NCBI GenBank assembly: GCA_033239525.1
Contig: BSYO01000002.1
Coordinates: 13,674,626-13,738,625 of the forward strand
DNA from: Nepenthes gracilis
Taxonomy: Eukaryota > Streptophyta > Magnoliopsida > Caryophyllales > Nepenthaceae
DNA: 64,000 nt
Direction of reading: 5' to 3'
Shown: in pieces, positions 11,901 through 24,900 of the stretch
How the letters are laid out: every line of letters starts with the position of its first letter
How positions within the stretch are numbered: position 1 is the first letter of the stretch
Notes under the pieces: model-generated
Told to the model about the DNA's origin: nothing
Databases searched by the model: none
Seen by the model: only the letters and a program-made list of their open reading frames with translations
Program-made: the position numbers and the translations under genes

Positions 11901-12877
11901 GGGTTCCAACCGCTCATCTCGCCCCCAATCGACACTTCCAGATCCATGTCGACCGCAACTAGTTCGATGCCCAGCAAGTTCGGCCAACCCTTTTCTCTCA
12001 ACTCCTCCAGGTTGCCTCTCTGAACTAGCATTGTCCAGTTGGCCTTCTCTGGTTGGCCATTAGTGTTTCGCCCCGGTCATTCGCTGCATGCGCAAAAATT
12101 ATAATACTCCATATTGGAATTGAACGTGCTCAACTGTGCCTTTGGATAACCTATCATTTGGGTATGGATCCACGCAGGAGTGACTCATAACCAACTAACA
12201 ACTTGCCCTAGGGCATGCAAATACTCGGAGTATGGATCAGCACCCTTTCCCGACCATATGCGTCCATCCCAAGATGTTATGCTAGGGGCTCAACCCTACA
12301 ACTTCCAAGTAATCAAAGCGATCCAACATTTGCAGAAGATCTAGTGGACTGACAACCTCGTGGCTCAGGTGGCCACAAGTGACAAGGCGTGGCAGCGGCC
12401 AGAAAACCAATTGAGTCATAAAGCACTGATGAAAGCTGAGAGCAATATGATCTACACCTGTAATATCTCAAATATTTTTTTATAAATTATCTAATTAATC
12501 TTAATAATTATTTTATTACTTATTTTGGATTTAGAAATTTTATAATTGGGCTTGAAATTTGAGTCTAAAGTATTTTAATAATTGAATTAGGCTTAGATAC
12601 TTAAACTATTAAATTGAACTAATAGTTTGAGTTGGGTATTTTGATTATTAATATGATTAATTGGGTTAGTTTAATTATAAGTCTATTTAATTAAGAAAAT
12701 TATTATATATTTAATTTATATGAATTTTTGTATATTAGAATTTATTAATAGAATTATGAAATTAAAATTTAACATGGAACAAAATATTAGAAAATTTTAA
12801 GTGTTATTATTAGATAAATAATTAATTAAGATTTTTATGAGAGATAAATAAATATATATATTAGAAAAAATATATAT

Positions 12878-12907
12878 AATAATAATTGTAATAATAATAA
12901 ATATATG

Positions 12908-12945
<38 letters not shown>
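12878..12945 (+). repeat. (TAA)n microsatellite
   Basis: It is an interrupted TAA array, pure at about 12911-12945, inside the long LTR. Confidence 0.9.
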
Positions 12946-12946
<1 letters not shown>

Positions 12947-12976
12947 GAATAAATAAAATGAGGAAAGAATCAGCCC

Positions 12977-13130
12977 AAGGAAGAAAAGAAAAAAAAAGAA
13001 AGAAAGAAAAAGAAAGAAAGAAGATAGGAAGGAAAGAAAAAGGAAAATAGAGAAAGGGAAAGGGAAGGAAAAGAAAAGAAAAGGAAAGAGAGAAAGGAGA
13101 AAAGGAAAGGGGAGGAAGAAGGAATGAGGA
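12977..13130 (+). repeat. Long polypurine tract
   Basis: About 150 bases are almost only A and G (AAGAAAG and GGAAAGG units), with a few pyrimidine interruptions. It directly follows the TAA array and precedes the presumed promoter of the long LTR. Confidence 0.9.
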
Positions 13131-13626
13131 GCGCAATAGCGGGGCTCAAATGGAAATCCTGGCAAACCCTAATGAGGCCCTTCTCCTTATTTAACGTGGC
13201 GTTAGGGTTAGGGAAAGGGGGGAGGTCGAGCAGAGAATGAGAGCAGAGTGAGGCCTAGTGGTTGATTTCGCTGCGGTGCTGTGTCTGGTTGCCGTCGTCG
13301 TCATCGTTCGAGTGGTTTGCTGCCGTCGCCGACATCAATTGGTACCGAAGCCACCATCACAAATCTGAAGCCAAAATCGGAGCCGTGGTGAAGCTGAACC
13401 CCAAGTCGTGTTCTGGAACCGTGAAAATCAGGCAAGTGAATTTCCTCTACTGTCATTTCTTCTCTAATTGCAAGTGAAATCCCTCTACTGTCATTCTTCT
13501 CGAATTTGCAAGTGAACCATTTATTGTCATTCTACTCAAATTTGAAGCTAATTCCTCATAAATCTTTCCTTCTTCGTTGGTATTGTTGGCTGTGTGTTCT
13601 TGGATTTGAAGCTTGATTCGAATCTG

Positions 13627-13648
13627 TCTCTCTCTCTCTCTCTCTCTT
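13627..13648 (+). repeat. (TC)n microsatellite
   Basis: It is an uninterrupted run of about 11 TC units in the long LTR. Confidence 0.9.
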
Positions 13649-13934
13649 CCTCTAATTCCACTATTTTTGAGGTGTGAATTGGATGGTGTGTTCATTGAGA
13701 AATTGATGAGTAAGTAAATGTTAATTTGTTTGTAACCGGTCCAAGGAGTTGGGTGAGAAAACAGAGCTTCGTGCTCTGTTCTGGTCGTGAATTGGTGAGT
13801 GGAGGAATTGTGCAATTTGAGGTTAATTGTTGTGTGTATATGTATGTAGCAGTTGAGCTGTTGGTGCATAAGGCGTGAACAACTGTGCTGTGTTGATGTG
13901 AAGCAGCGTTGTTGGTGCATAAGGCGTGAGTACA

Positions 13935-14080
13935 ACCGTGTGTATGTTGATGTGTGTGTATATGTGTGCGTGTGTGTGTGTGTGAAGCGTGTGCGATGGG
14001 TAATTTGAAGGAATTGGGGGGGCTGTTGTGGTGTATGCTTGTGTTTGGAGTGTGTGTGTGTGTGTGTGTGTGAGTTGTGT
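13935..14080 (+). repeat. GT-rich microsatellite region
   Basis: Several (TG)n runs occur at about 13950-13985 and 14050-14075. GT-rich sequence continues to about 14600, followed by (AT)n at 14610-14665. Open frames on both strands here are only products of the repeat. Confidence 0.85.
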
Positions 14081-16204
14081 GTGTATATGTGTGTTGCAAC
14101 AAGGCCCGTGGGTGAGAGATTGGTGGATGGTGTGTGGGTGTGTGAAGTAGCAAAATGTGTCATATATGTGGGTTATGCCGGGTGGCTGTGGCATATGGTT
14201 GTGTTTGTGTTTCGCGAGTGGAGGCGGCATTAGCGCTGCGTGAATGCAAATTTGGGTCATGGGCTAAATATTGGTTAAGGATGTGTGTGGGTGAAGGGGG
14301 ATGGTTAGGCCCAACTCGGGTGCGTATGATTGGGGCCGTTTGAGTTTTGTTGGTGGAGTGTGTGTGTGTGATATTTGTGTGCGTGTGAGTGGGAGGCAGA
14401 TCTCGCCATATTTGATTGCGTGGTGCTTGCTTATCTAAAATTTACGATTTGCTGCCCCATGAGGATGGGCCGTGGGCTGAGTTGGTGGAGGTGCCTTGGA
14501 CAAAGTCTACGTAAAGAGCCGATTTTGGCACTAGTTCCTTGGGGTGGAGATTGTTCTTTGTGGATGGTGTACGTGGGTATATGTGTGTGATATGTGTATT
14601 TCTTTCTTCTTAGATATATATATATATGTAGTAATATAATTGGATATATATATATATATGCTAAAATGTATGGTTATATGTGTATGTATGAGAATAGAGA
14701 TGATAAAGAGCATAGAAGATATTTACGGTTATATATGTTGGCCTGTGTTCAGGGTGATACTGATTGTATGAAGATATCAATATTGCCAATTAATTGTTAA
14801 AACCTTGTAAAATTAATTTGGGGATGAAAATTTGAAATAAAAAAATATTATTGGCCTTAATCGTAGGCATCGCTCCGAAATAAATAGTGAAGTAGTTGAA
14901 CTGATCATATCTTAATCCATGTATCCCCTTTGGATGTTCTGAGTTGCATTTCTTTGTGTTAGATTTGATGGTGTGAGTATGGTCTGGTCAGCACCGAACG
15001 ATGTTCCTATCGTTGATGTTGCAAAGCTTTCTTTGCGTTATACTCAGTTGTGTGAGTATTTGAATTATTGGTTTCCTACGGTCAAGGTTAAGGAAAGCGT
15101 ATGAAAACATTAAGGTATCTAGTCTAATGGGAGGCTACGATACCTTAGCGTGGTCTACAATTATCCAATACTGATTTCCGTATCATGGTGATAATGAGGT
15201 ATATTGTTTATTGTAAGGGATGCTTATAACCAAGTAACTATTGTAGGAGATGATATCTAGGATATCATCTAGCGAGGGATATCACGGGTGATATCGGCAT
15301 GCTACGGGTACAACCTCTAGGGGAATTGTAAGGGTAGTTGGATACCATGGATAATCTCGTTGTACTTACCCAACCGTTGGGGGCATAAATATGCGGCCTT
15401 TAGTTTACAGTGGCAGAATAAAGTTCAAAGAAATTCATTATGATGTTGTATCATTGTTGATACATCATGAGTTTGGGATTCGGTGGAATCCACGGGTTAT
15501 ATTTGGTAAAATCTATATGTTAGATTTTACGCTATCCGGATTTAGTGTAATCGATTTTGTTATTATTGTTGATGTTCAGGTCGTTCACACTGACATTCGG
15601 ACCAAGGAATCCCCATTTATTCATAATATCGGATTCCAGGGGATTACCGCTATTTATTGGCACTCTTGTTGTTTTTGGATGTGCGGGTCTTATGGAACTT
15701 ATTTTGCCTAGAGTCATATTTACGGCGTGTTGTAATTTACTCAAATATAGTAGATGGTTAGTGTGATGTTGAGACTTTGTAGTTGGTATCCGAGATTGTT
15801 ATTATTGTATACCATTTTTTATTATTATCACTTGTTGGGCTTTAGCTTACCATTGTGTTTTTTGGCTCCAGTGTAGACAGGTTGACACCATGATAGAAGA
15901 GATCGCGTGAGTAGACTCCAGGCAGAGGTGATCTTAAAGATTGAGGCTTTCCGGATAAAGACTTAAGATCTTGGTAGTTTAGTTATTGTTCAACTTTTAT
16001 TAGATTTCTTTATGAGAATTGATATTTTGGGAGATTAATATCATTTATTGAAGTTATTATTATTGCTAATATGGATGTTTAATTTATGATACATTTATGA
16101 GGATCATTGATGATATTTTGATGATATTGAGTTCATTGATGACGTATAATTGATGATTTTGGATGACTTAAGATCTTAATCGTTAATGGTTCGGGTTGGG
16201 TTCA

Positions 16205-17632
16205 GGGATTCGAGCTCGAATCGCTATAACGCCTCTCTACGGTCCCCTTCTCTAGAAGGAACTTCATGGAGTATCATGAAGAATAGGGGCTGTAGACTCG
16301 AGACTGCCAGTGTAAGCGACCAGTTGCCCCTGTTGATGGGACCATTATTGGCCTTGGTGATCCTCTAGAGTAAGTCGTACCAGTTATGACTCCAAGGCAG
16401 AAGACTAGTCTCATTGCAATACCTCTCATGGGCCCATTGCATAGTTACAAACCCTTGCAGAAGTTGTCACGATCCTCATAATGAGGGCTTGACATGCTCG
16501 GCTTGCTATCTAGTAGATATCATCTGACCAAGCCCCATATCAGTCTGGGTTGCCTAAGGCTATATTGGCCAACAACGAGGCCGAACCACTTGCCTGTAGG
16601 CCACTCAGCGCAGCACAAGGCGCTGCCCAACCAGTCCATGGTGAAGTACCGAGTCCTACAAAGAATAGAGGTCATAGGCCAAGGCGTTAGCCAAAGAGCC
16701 TCAACAACCCTCCAAAACAATGTATGCCCGTGAACCAAGGGTGGTCAACTGGTCTGAAGGATACCGTAAATACCGACGATGATTTCACGTCGAATCCAGG
16801 TAAGTTTTGCATGCATCACACTATTTGTTTGAACCATACTTTAATTAATAATATAGTCATTTTATCTGCTTATATGAGTATCTACACACCATTTCATAAC
16901 GACAAGCGACTTATACTGCCCCTAATCGGATGAATTTTCATTCACCTGTTACCAAACCTCGGTCCTAAATTGAGCAGCCCAAAAATGGTCAAATTTAAAC
17001 CTTAGTCTTATACCGAGCAGCTCATATGAGGTCAGATTTGAACCTCGCTCCCATCATCGAGAGGCCCATGCGCGATTGAACTCAAAACCTTAAGGGACAT
17101 TTTTAGCATGCGTGCGACAACTCCCTCCTAAAGGGACAAGCACCATCAGTCTACAATGGTCAATGGATTAGGATCAGACGCACAAAAACCACGACGTCCT
17201 TTAATAGGATCGAGCGCCACAGCACATGCGGATGATAGCCTAGAATAGCGAAAGTCCAGCAATGGTAGCCTCAAAATCTAGCTGGCAACCACCCTTTCTC
17301 AACGCTAGACCTCCTCCTGGCAGGGGCGAGTGCAACTAATCAGATGCACGAATCAAAACTCGACAACAGTAACCACAAGGTTTAGGCGGCAATCGCGTCT
17401 CATCCGGGCCATGACACTCTTCTACAAGGATTAAGAGACTTGCGAATGTAACACTTCCCGCATCATAGCTCTGCCTCCCAGCACAACCCGCTCGTAATCA
17501 ATGACAACTTGGCGCACTATTTTCCAAGGATGGCAATCCGATAAATCCAGGCCTATAGGATCAATTTCATCCGAAGCATGCTACGGGTTGAAAATTTCGA
17601 ACCACCCATCATGAGGAGCTAGTGATGGGTTC
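16205..17632 (+). other. Interior of the second Tat element, right part
   Basis: There is no intact coding sequence. A degraded tandem array near 16950-17090 (units with CCGAGCAGC and GGTCA(G)ATTTGAACCTCG) resembles the post-pol repeats at 2335-2575. The region ends with the purine stretch ATGAGGAGCTAG just before the 3' LTR. Confidence 0.55.
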
Positions 17633-18460
17633 GGTAAATCCGTCCCAAGAAGAGAGCCCACAAATGAAAGAGAGGCCTTGTAAAAAGCCACTTACGTCAC
17701 GATCGAAGATCGGCCATCTTAGGAGAAAGGCCCAGAACAAGATGGCCTAAATAAGAGCCCGTCAAATTGTTGTTCATTGAAAAAATTGTCTATAATTGGT
17801 TGGAAGAGATAAGGGCAACCCGGTTACAATCGGTTCATAGACTACGGAGAAAGTTAAAACTATCCTTCAAAAATTATAAATATTCTATCACTATTCCGCG
17901 GTGAAAAAACCTGAATCCAGAGAGAAGGGAGGCCTAAAACAGAGAAGAGCAAGCCCTCATTCTAGGAGGTCATCCCTCCTTCCAGGAGGCCAACCTTACT
18001 CTCCATCTAGAAAGTATCACCTGACAAGTCCAACCCTCTATTCCAGGAGGCCATCCAAGATACTTGTCCTCTTTCTAGGAGTCTCTCCGTCTAGGAAGTC
18101 TGTCTTCCATACCTCTAAGTCGTCATTTCAGTTGAGCGCTTCTCCAAACCACCCCTCAATCAGGCGTACTTCTAGGCCTTCTTTCTGTCAAGCGCACCTG
18201 AACGCTCAATCCCCTATTATATGTATCAACGTATTTTACATTATCGTATTTTTCTATTCTTTTGGAAAGATTTTTAATTTGAACGTCGGAGGATATACTA
18301 TATGAGTAATTCTCGCCGTTCTCTAACATCTTATTTTTAGTTCTATTGCGTAGGGTCCAAATTCAAAGAGACGGGAATCGGATCGGCTCAAATTCGACCC
18401 GACGTAAAAGATCGAGCGGTTTTCTAACCCGTATAATAATTCGGATCTAGGGGCGCAAAA
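17633..18460 (+). mobile_element. 3' LTR of the second Tat element
   Basis: It starts TGATGGGTTCGG and aligns with 9537-10370 throughout, including the TATA region (ATTATAAATATTC, near 17874) and the shared CTTACTCTCCATCTAGAAAG block. The end lies in an A-run, so it is uncertain by about 10 bases. Confidence 0.85.
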
Positions 18461-18465
18461 AAAAG

Positions 18466-18969
18466 ATTGAATTAGAAAATTTAAATTTTAAAAATATTAA
18501 TTGTCCTATATTTTAACGGATAATAAAATTTATTATTTTTTATATGTAGTTATACGTTGTTTGATAATTGATAGTGTTAAAAAAATAATGTCATTCACCT
18601 GACATATTATTTAGTATATTCTATTGTTGACGTGTTGGACAGTGGCAAAGTTTGCAGGACACCCGTTACCGGGTTAATGAAACGGTGGCAATGCGTTGTT
18701 AATTCGTCGAAGCAAGGGATCGCCGTCCTCTGAAGCTTTTCTTCCACTTCTGCAAACTCTCTCTCGTCCGCTCCGCTGCTCCCTCTCTCCAAAGCTCTGC
18801 CATTTATACGCTCAAATAATTCATATCGTTCTCATTTCGCTTCTCTCGCCATTGAAAATTGTTGCATTTAGCTCTCTGTCTCTTGATTTTGGGGGTTCTC
18901 TTTTCTTCTTCTTTGCAGATGCTATTAGCGATAGATTAATTTATTGAAGGGAAATTAAATTAGTAAAAC
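18466..18969 (+). promoter_or_regulatory. Upstream region and 5' UTR of the Rab gene
   Basis: Only about 0.5 kb separates the retroelement LTR from the start codon. The region has an AT-rich left half, a TGACGTGT ACGT-core motif near 18628, and a pyrimidine-rich leader (CTCTCTCTCG, CTCCCTCTCTCC at 18758-18790) typical of plant 5' UTRs. TTCTTTGCAG at 18910-18919 could be the acceptor of a leader intron. No clear TATA box is seen close to the leader. Confidence 0.4.
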
Positions 18970-21900
18970 ATGGAATCTTCATCGAGCCAAGCAGAGTTTG
19001 ATTACTTGTTCAAATTGTTGTTGATTGGGGACTCTGGAGTAGGGAAGAGTTCTCTTCTTTTGAGTTTTACTTCTGACCGCTTTGAAGATCTTAATCCTAC
19101 CATTGGTATGCCCCTTAGAGTTTGCTTTATTTTTTACGTTACGGACCCCATAATTGTTTTGATAACTCCTTTCGTCTGCTTTTATTCCATCATTTTGTGT
19201 CATGTGTAGTAAACAACTCTTGCATTTATGCTTGTTTTGATATTTTATCTGTTTGTATTCATTTGTAGGCGTGGACTTCAAGATGAAGTACGTTGATGTT
19301 GGAGGAAAGAAGTTGAAGCTTGCAATTTGGGACACTGGTAAACTTTTTGTTTTGTCGTTGAACATTGTCAAATAATAGTTTTTGGAAATGAGTTGGATAC
19401 CAAGATCTGTCAACTGGACAGCAAGTCAAACACACCTTGGATGAGGGCCCATCCCATCGTGTACATCTTTGAAAGCAACTGTCGCTGCTGCCAACTCTAG
19501 GCTACGAATCATGATCTATTGATATTTCCCTCCTTTCTATACCGTCTTGTATTAGTTGCTGAAAACACATCTTTTATGAAAAATGGTTCCAACTTTGGTT
19601 CTTTTCCTCTCTGACGCAGGACTGTTTGGTTAATCCCAGCCATCTAATCAACTCAATAAATGAAGGGTTATGGATAACTCCCAGAGTCCATTTAGTTGGA
19701 TGGAAGGGAATATCGAAAGAATAAAATAAATAATACATGAGAATACATTATGGTAGGAATCGAGTGAGAATATATAATTACTTGTTTAGTTAGTAGAAAT
19801 GAATAAATATTTCCACCCTATTTATTTGTTTGTTATGAATAAAGATGAGAAAGGTAACGATTACATGTAAATCAAGTTTTTTACCTGTACCTGTAAATTG
19901 ATTATATTTTTATTTTTGTTCTGTAAGTATAATATTTCTAAAGTATTAAAGCAAATAGATATATATATATATATATATATATGTTAAAATCGAACTGATA
20001 TTTATGCTTACGAAATACATATTTTTCATATATTTTTTTAGCGTATTATATTTTCAAATACATATTTTTCATATGTGTATATGTAATGATGTTTATCACA
20101 TGAATTGATTTTTACGGAGAATTTGTACACCTCCGCCAAGATTAAATGAGTAAGCTTCTGGAGAAATAGATGAAGCTTCTGCAGAAGAAAAAAACTGGGT
20201 TTTTTGATGAAGAGGTGAAGCTTCTGGAGCGTAGGAAAATATAAATTAAATGAATAAGATTCTGGAGAGAGAAAATGAGATTAATGGGAATGGATGCGTG
20301 GGAAAATTTGGAAAATTGTTTAAAAGTAGGTGAGATGATTTATTCCCACAGAAATTTTGAAAAAACTGAAGTTGTAATATTTATTACTAGAAGTTGTATT
20401 ATTTGTTGTCATGACATAATGTATTACCACTAAATCATATGGCCAAACATGGTTATATTTATCACTGTGGAAATTAGGTTGAGAAGGAACAAATATTACA
20501 TCCAACCAAACAATGTGTCTATCTCTTGTTTTCAATGCCTCAAAGGCTGGGTAGTTGAAAATTCCTAGATGATGTATGGCTAGGAGATAAAAACTAGTTT
20601 TAAACTTATTTTTGGGGCTTAATTCATTAATTACCAGTCTTGAAATTGCATTTTGCAATGACCTCCAAAATTATCATCTATTTCTTGTTTTCCCAATGCT
20701 TATCTTTGTTGCTTGTGTCTCTCCCAATGTTTGGAGGATTGTTCCAAAGTTTGAATGCACCAAGGAGGATTTTGAGTATTGTAGTGAATGAAACACTGCT
20801 TGTTTATCCGAAGTTTGTATTCCTTGGTGAGCTTCTTTAGGGTGTATCCTCAGTGAGTTTCCTTTGGGTGGTCATTTCTCTGTATCATTGGTGTCCTTAT
20901 GCTGGTAGTGAGTTTTCTTTTGTTTGGATGGTGATATCTGTATCCCATCAGGGGCATTTAATATATCCATCTATTTTTTGTGATAACTCTGGTATCATGA
21001 TCTGCACTGTTTTTGATGGAATTTATGTTTTTATGTATGTTTTTGCACCTATGACAGCAAGTTTCTGACAATTTTGCTACTTCCAAGCGGCATTAATTTG
21101 GACACAAAGGTGCCTTGGTTGTCAGTCAAATTAAGGTCAGCAATCAGAGATATCTAAGATGATAAAAATGAGTGGAGAATGGTTGTGGGCAGTGGAAGTA
21201 CTTTGAGAGATAGGTGGATTAGTGAAGCCTGATATATTTATTTTCTTTTTGAATTTTGATGGATAAAAAGTCCACTCAAACTTCAAGTGCTAGAATGTGG
21301 TTATCGAGCCTATGCTCTATTGAGTAAAGTATTGAGTGGTTAAATACGAGCATATTTAAAAAATAGCAGCAGCAGAGAGAGGTGATTGAGATGGATGTGA
21401 GAGAATTCATCCTTATATGTATGGCAGAAAGTTGAGGATGCACCAACAGAAGAAACACAAGAGATAAATTTGATGTGGTTTGGTCATATAAACTACAATC
21501 ACCTAGTGCACCTATTAGATGATGAGAGAGGGTTCGAGAAATTCATTATAGATGAGGTAGAGAAATTTGAAGGAAACCATCAAGACTCAAGAATGATCTT
21601 GTGCATTTGGACCTAGCAGGGGGGGAAAAACAGTGTATAAAAAGTAAAATGGATTCTATGGGAAAAAAAGGTGCTGGTTTGTTTTTTATTGGTAATATGA
21701 TGAATTTAATTTAGAACACTACTGAGAAGGCATATGGGAACAAGTTCTTCTAGAAATACAGAAGGCTACAATAAATCATGGCGATTGGGTGGTTTAGAAG
21801 GTTGTCTACAGGTGAGCCAATTAAGTGGAGGAGAATATCTTTTCTGGGTGGTTTCAATAAATGTTGGGCCAAATGAACTAGAATGCTCTTCAGTCAATTT

Positions 21901-24900
21901 GATTTCACCTCCAATCTCTCAGGACTGTATTGATGATTGTGATGTGTTGCATTCCACATTCGTTTGTTGGAAGTTTGATTGGGACATGGGTTGGTCACAA
22001 TAGACAGTTTTGTGGCCTAGAAAGATATGCTAATGAACTCCTTTCTGTCTTAAGGTTTTGTCTTTTAATAATTCTGAGGCTTGATCTGTATTTGTATAGT
22101 GTTGCTGGAAGGCAAAGCATTTTTTGCCCAGAAAATAATAATTCCATGGTGTACTTGTTTATATTTGAAATGCGAAAGGTTGTTGGACATCATGAGGATG
22201 CCTGGTATAGTTCTGGAATATATTTCCATTTTGCCAGTAGAGAGAGAATTGGTCCAATGTTTCATCATGCTGGGCAGACTTCAGTAAGTGAAATGAGGTT
22301 ACTGTCTAAAATAGAAGAAAGGGGATGAGGAATTGGCTGAGAGGATTATGTTTGCTTCAATAGGTCATGGTAAAGGCAAGCTTCTCTGAATGAAAGGAGG
22401 TTATTGGAACACATTGGAAGAGATAGCCAACCTTTACACATTCCCTTTTGTCCACGTTTGGTGTTTTCAGGTATATGTTCCCTTTCCTGTTCCCTATAGT
22501 CAGTTCGTATTAGCCATTTTCGTGCTACTAATCTTTTGGATGTCTTGGTGTCATAAAATATTTGAAAGAGTAGCATTACAGTCCTATGTCACTCGAGGGT
22601 ATTTTGTCCTCTCGTCTTAATTAGCATAGCATTGAGATTTTTCATGAACTATGACTGGGTTCTCAAGGGACTTCTGCTTGCTTGTTATGGAAAAGGGAAC
22701 CTTAATGGTCAGCTCAACTCAAAATCTTAATTGAGACACTTCCAGCTTAATCTTTCGATCTTTATTTTGCCAGTCTACTGCTTTTGCTGGAATTTGCCTT
22801 TTTTTCAATTTACTGTTGTGCCAACCCTCGGCACTCAAATCACTTTTTTTTAGAGGTTTATATTCATATGGTTAGGCAGTTACAATTGCCCCCAACCCGA
22901 TGCATTAGGGGTAGGCCCTACCTCTATGGATAGTTGATTTACTGTTTAGTTGGCGACACTATTACTACCTGCCAACCATTGGTGTTGAATCACTTTCCAT
23001 TCAAAAATGTGCCATTGCTTGGTTTTGTGATTTTTGAGGGAAAAAGAGAATCCTCATATTCTCCTCCACCTCATCCCCTCCCCACCCCACCCCACCCCAC
23101 CCCACCCCCAACATCCAAAAGGAAAAAATGTTTTGAACATTTGTTGTAGTACGGTTGAATGTGAAATCTGGGTGTGGGCTATTTAGCACATAATCACACT
23201 TTTCTGGAATATATTATTTACAGTTCTGCAATAGGAATAGCAATAAACTTGGGTTAGGATTCTTTTTGAATTAAAACCTTGGTTCGGTGACCGATTCACA
23301 TGCATTCTGCTTGCTTGCCTAATGCTTCTGAGAAGAAATGGCTGTGGTCATTTAAATATGTGCTGGTTCACATTTAGTGCTCTGAACACATGGTGTTCTC
23401 TTTGCACAATGCCTGCCAAAATAATCGGTAGGAAGAGAAGTAGACTGAAGTGTGTATAACTGTATATATGTCTGTAACTGTATATTGATGGTTTGGGGAT
23501 AACTTATGTGTCCATTTATGGTGATTGAAGAAGCATGTGAACACTGGCCTTTTTGAAGAGCTGGAATGGAAATTTTCAGATTTGGAGGCTGTGGGGCTGA
23601 GCAATATGGGGAAGAATTGATTATGCTTCACTTCATTGGGTGCTATCAAACTGAGGAGAGAAATAGTTCATCTGTGAGGATCTGTTGTGCACATAAAAAT
23701 GTGGTGAATTTTGAAATGGAGCTAAAAGATGATAAAGGATATTCTACTGAAAGTAGTTCTGTTTTTTTTAGGGATTATTTGTGCATTTTTAAGAAGGGTA
23801 AGAGTTTATTGGGTGAGCAATTGGGGTCAGGGGAAGCTCAGCAAAATTTATTTGCTCTTTATTTCAGTCACTGATTGTCAGTTGCCTTTTCAATGATTGT
23901 ATATATATGTGTGTGTGTGTGTGAGTAAGATTATATATGCAGGAGCAGTATATGGAATGGAGTAGTGACTTTGATTGCAGAAAATTTATTAGAGTCAATA
24001 CTTTGGGGTGACATAACCCTTGCCCTTCCTAAGAGACAGTTCATGAAGTGTTTAGCTATTGAAAGAGTGCCAAAGTGCAGAAAATTGTAAGCCAGCATTG
24101 GAATTTTCGAATACCAGCAACTAAATGAAGATTGGTTGGATTATCATTTTTCTGCCAGATCATGCTACCACACAAAGCAGTTTATAAGCTTGGGCAGTTT
24201 CAAAATACATCGTTTCTTATTTTTCAAATTGCTACTGAGAAATTATGCTGATAGAAGAGTGCTAGTGCCATCACTCAGTCTTCTTTTCCTGTATTGGAAT
24301 TTCTATCTCGTTTTCCCCCTTATTTGCTATTATTCTACTGTACTTCTCATTACTTAATTCTTTGTACTTTCCTGTTTCCTTTTAAGGGACATGTTTTTTT
24401 GACAGCCTGTGCTTTTATCAAGGTGCTTATCTTGCTAGTGCCTCAGTGAATGGATCGTCTGAATTAATGTAATGCACTGTGGTATGGCCGTGCAACTATA
24501 ATTGTGTGTACCACTAAGATCTACCTTAAGACGCAATATAATGCTTCTTTTTTTCACGTTGTGTCCCCACGTGACTTACCTTTACAGCAGTGTTTGTTCC
24601 AATTTCTCTTGAAAAAGTATAATTTTGAGTGAGAATGATGAGTAGGTGATGTAGGGAGGAGGGAAAAAGTAGAGAGAAGAGTAATAGAATGGTAGAGACA
24701 AGAACACAGATTAGAGGGGTAGAAACAAGAAAGAGATCAAACCAAGGAGGAGAGGAGAAGAAAGTTCCGAATAGCCAATTGCATTTGATTTCTCAAGACT
24801 TTCATTCATTCATCAATCATCCATATAATAGAAGTAAGGTTCTTATATAGAGAACCCGAATCTTACATTAAGTTAGAAATAAATATAACTTCCTAATTAA

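Larger units (their letters stand above)
10371..12458 (+). other. Interior of the second Tat element, left part
   Basis: It contains a possible gag start at 10434, a purine-rich stretch at about 11000-11100, a degenerate tandem repeat at 11560-11900, and otherwise no recognisable coding sequence. It is more GC-rich than the flanking intergenic DNA, as is usual for Tat interiors. Confidence 0.55.
12459..16204 (+). mobile_element. Probable long solo or truncated LTR (Tekay/Del-like), nested in the second Tat element
   Basis: It starts TGTAATATCTCAAATATTT, the usual opening of long gypsy-chromovirus LTRs. It has a TATTTAA-type TATA region followed by a GC-rich transcribed-leader-like segment (about 13183-13440). 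The end has the segments GGGCTTTAGCTTACCATTGTG (15838) and a terminal GGTTCGGGTTGGGTTCA. No internal gene follows. The flanks (ACACC at left, GGGAT at right) do not give a clear target duplication, so the limits and solo status remain inferred. Confidence 0.5.
9537..18460 (+). mobile_element. Second Tat-like LTR retrotransposon with both LTRs, interior decayed
   Basis: Two long direct repeats (9537-10370 and 17633-18460) both start TGATGGGTTCG and run in parallel throughout. The bases after the 5' LTR (CTGTCTGTGAAAAATTCGAC) resemble the usual Tat primer-site region. AAAAG precedes the 5' LTR and recurs at 18461-18465 after the 3' LTR, a possible 5-bp target duplication. No intact pol is seen. 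The interior holds a gag-start relic, repeats, and a large LTR insertion at 12459-16204. Confidence 0.8.

Noticed and set aside
12797..13165. Open frames of 91-122 codons on the minus strand rich in Phe, Leu and Tyr
   Set aside because: They are translations of the polypurine tract and TAA repeat, not a membrane protein.
13453..14260. Minus-strand open frames of 145-236 codons rich in His and Thr
   Set aside because: They come from the GT/CA repeat region inside the long LTR; there is no family resemblance.
15885..15889. ACACC as a target duplication for the 12459 LTR (ACACC also precedes 12459)
   Set aside because: It would end the LTR in TTG rather than CA and leave LTR-like sequence outside; kept only as an unproven alternative to the 16204 end.
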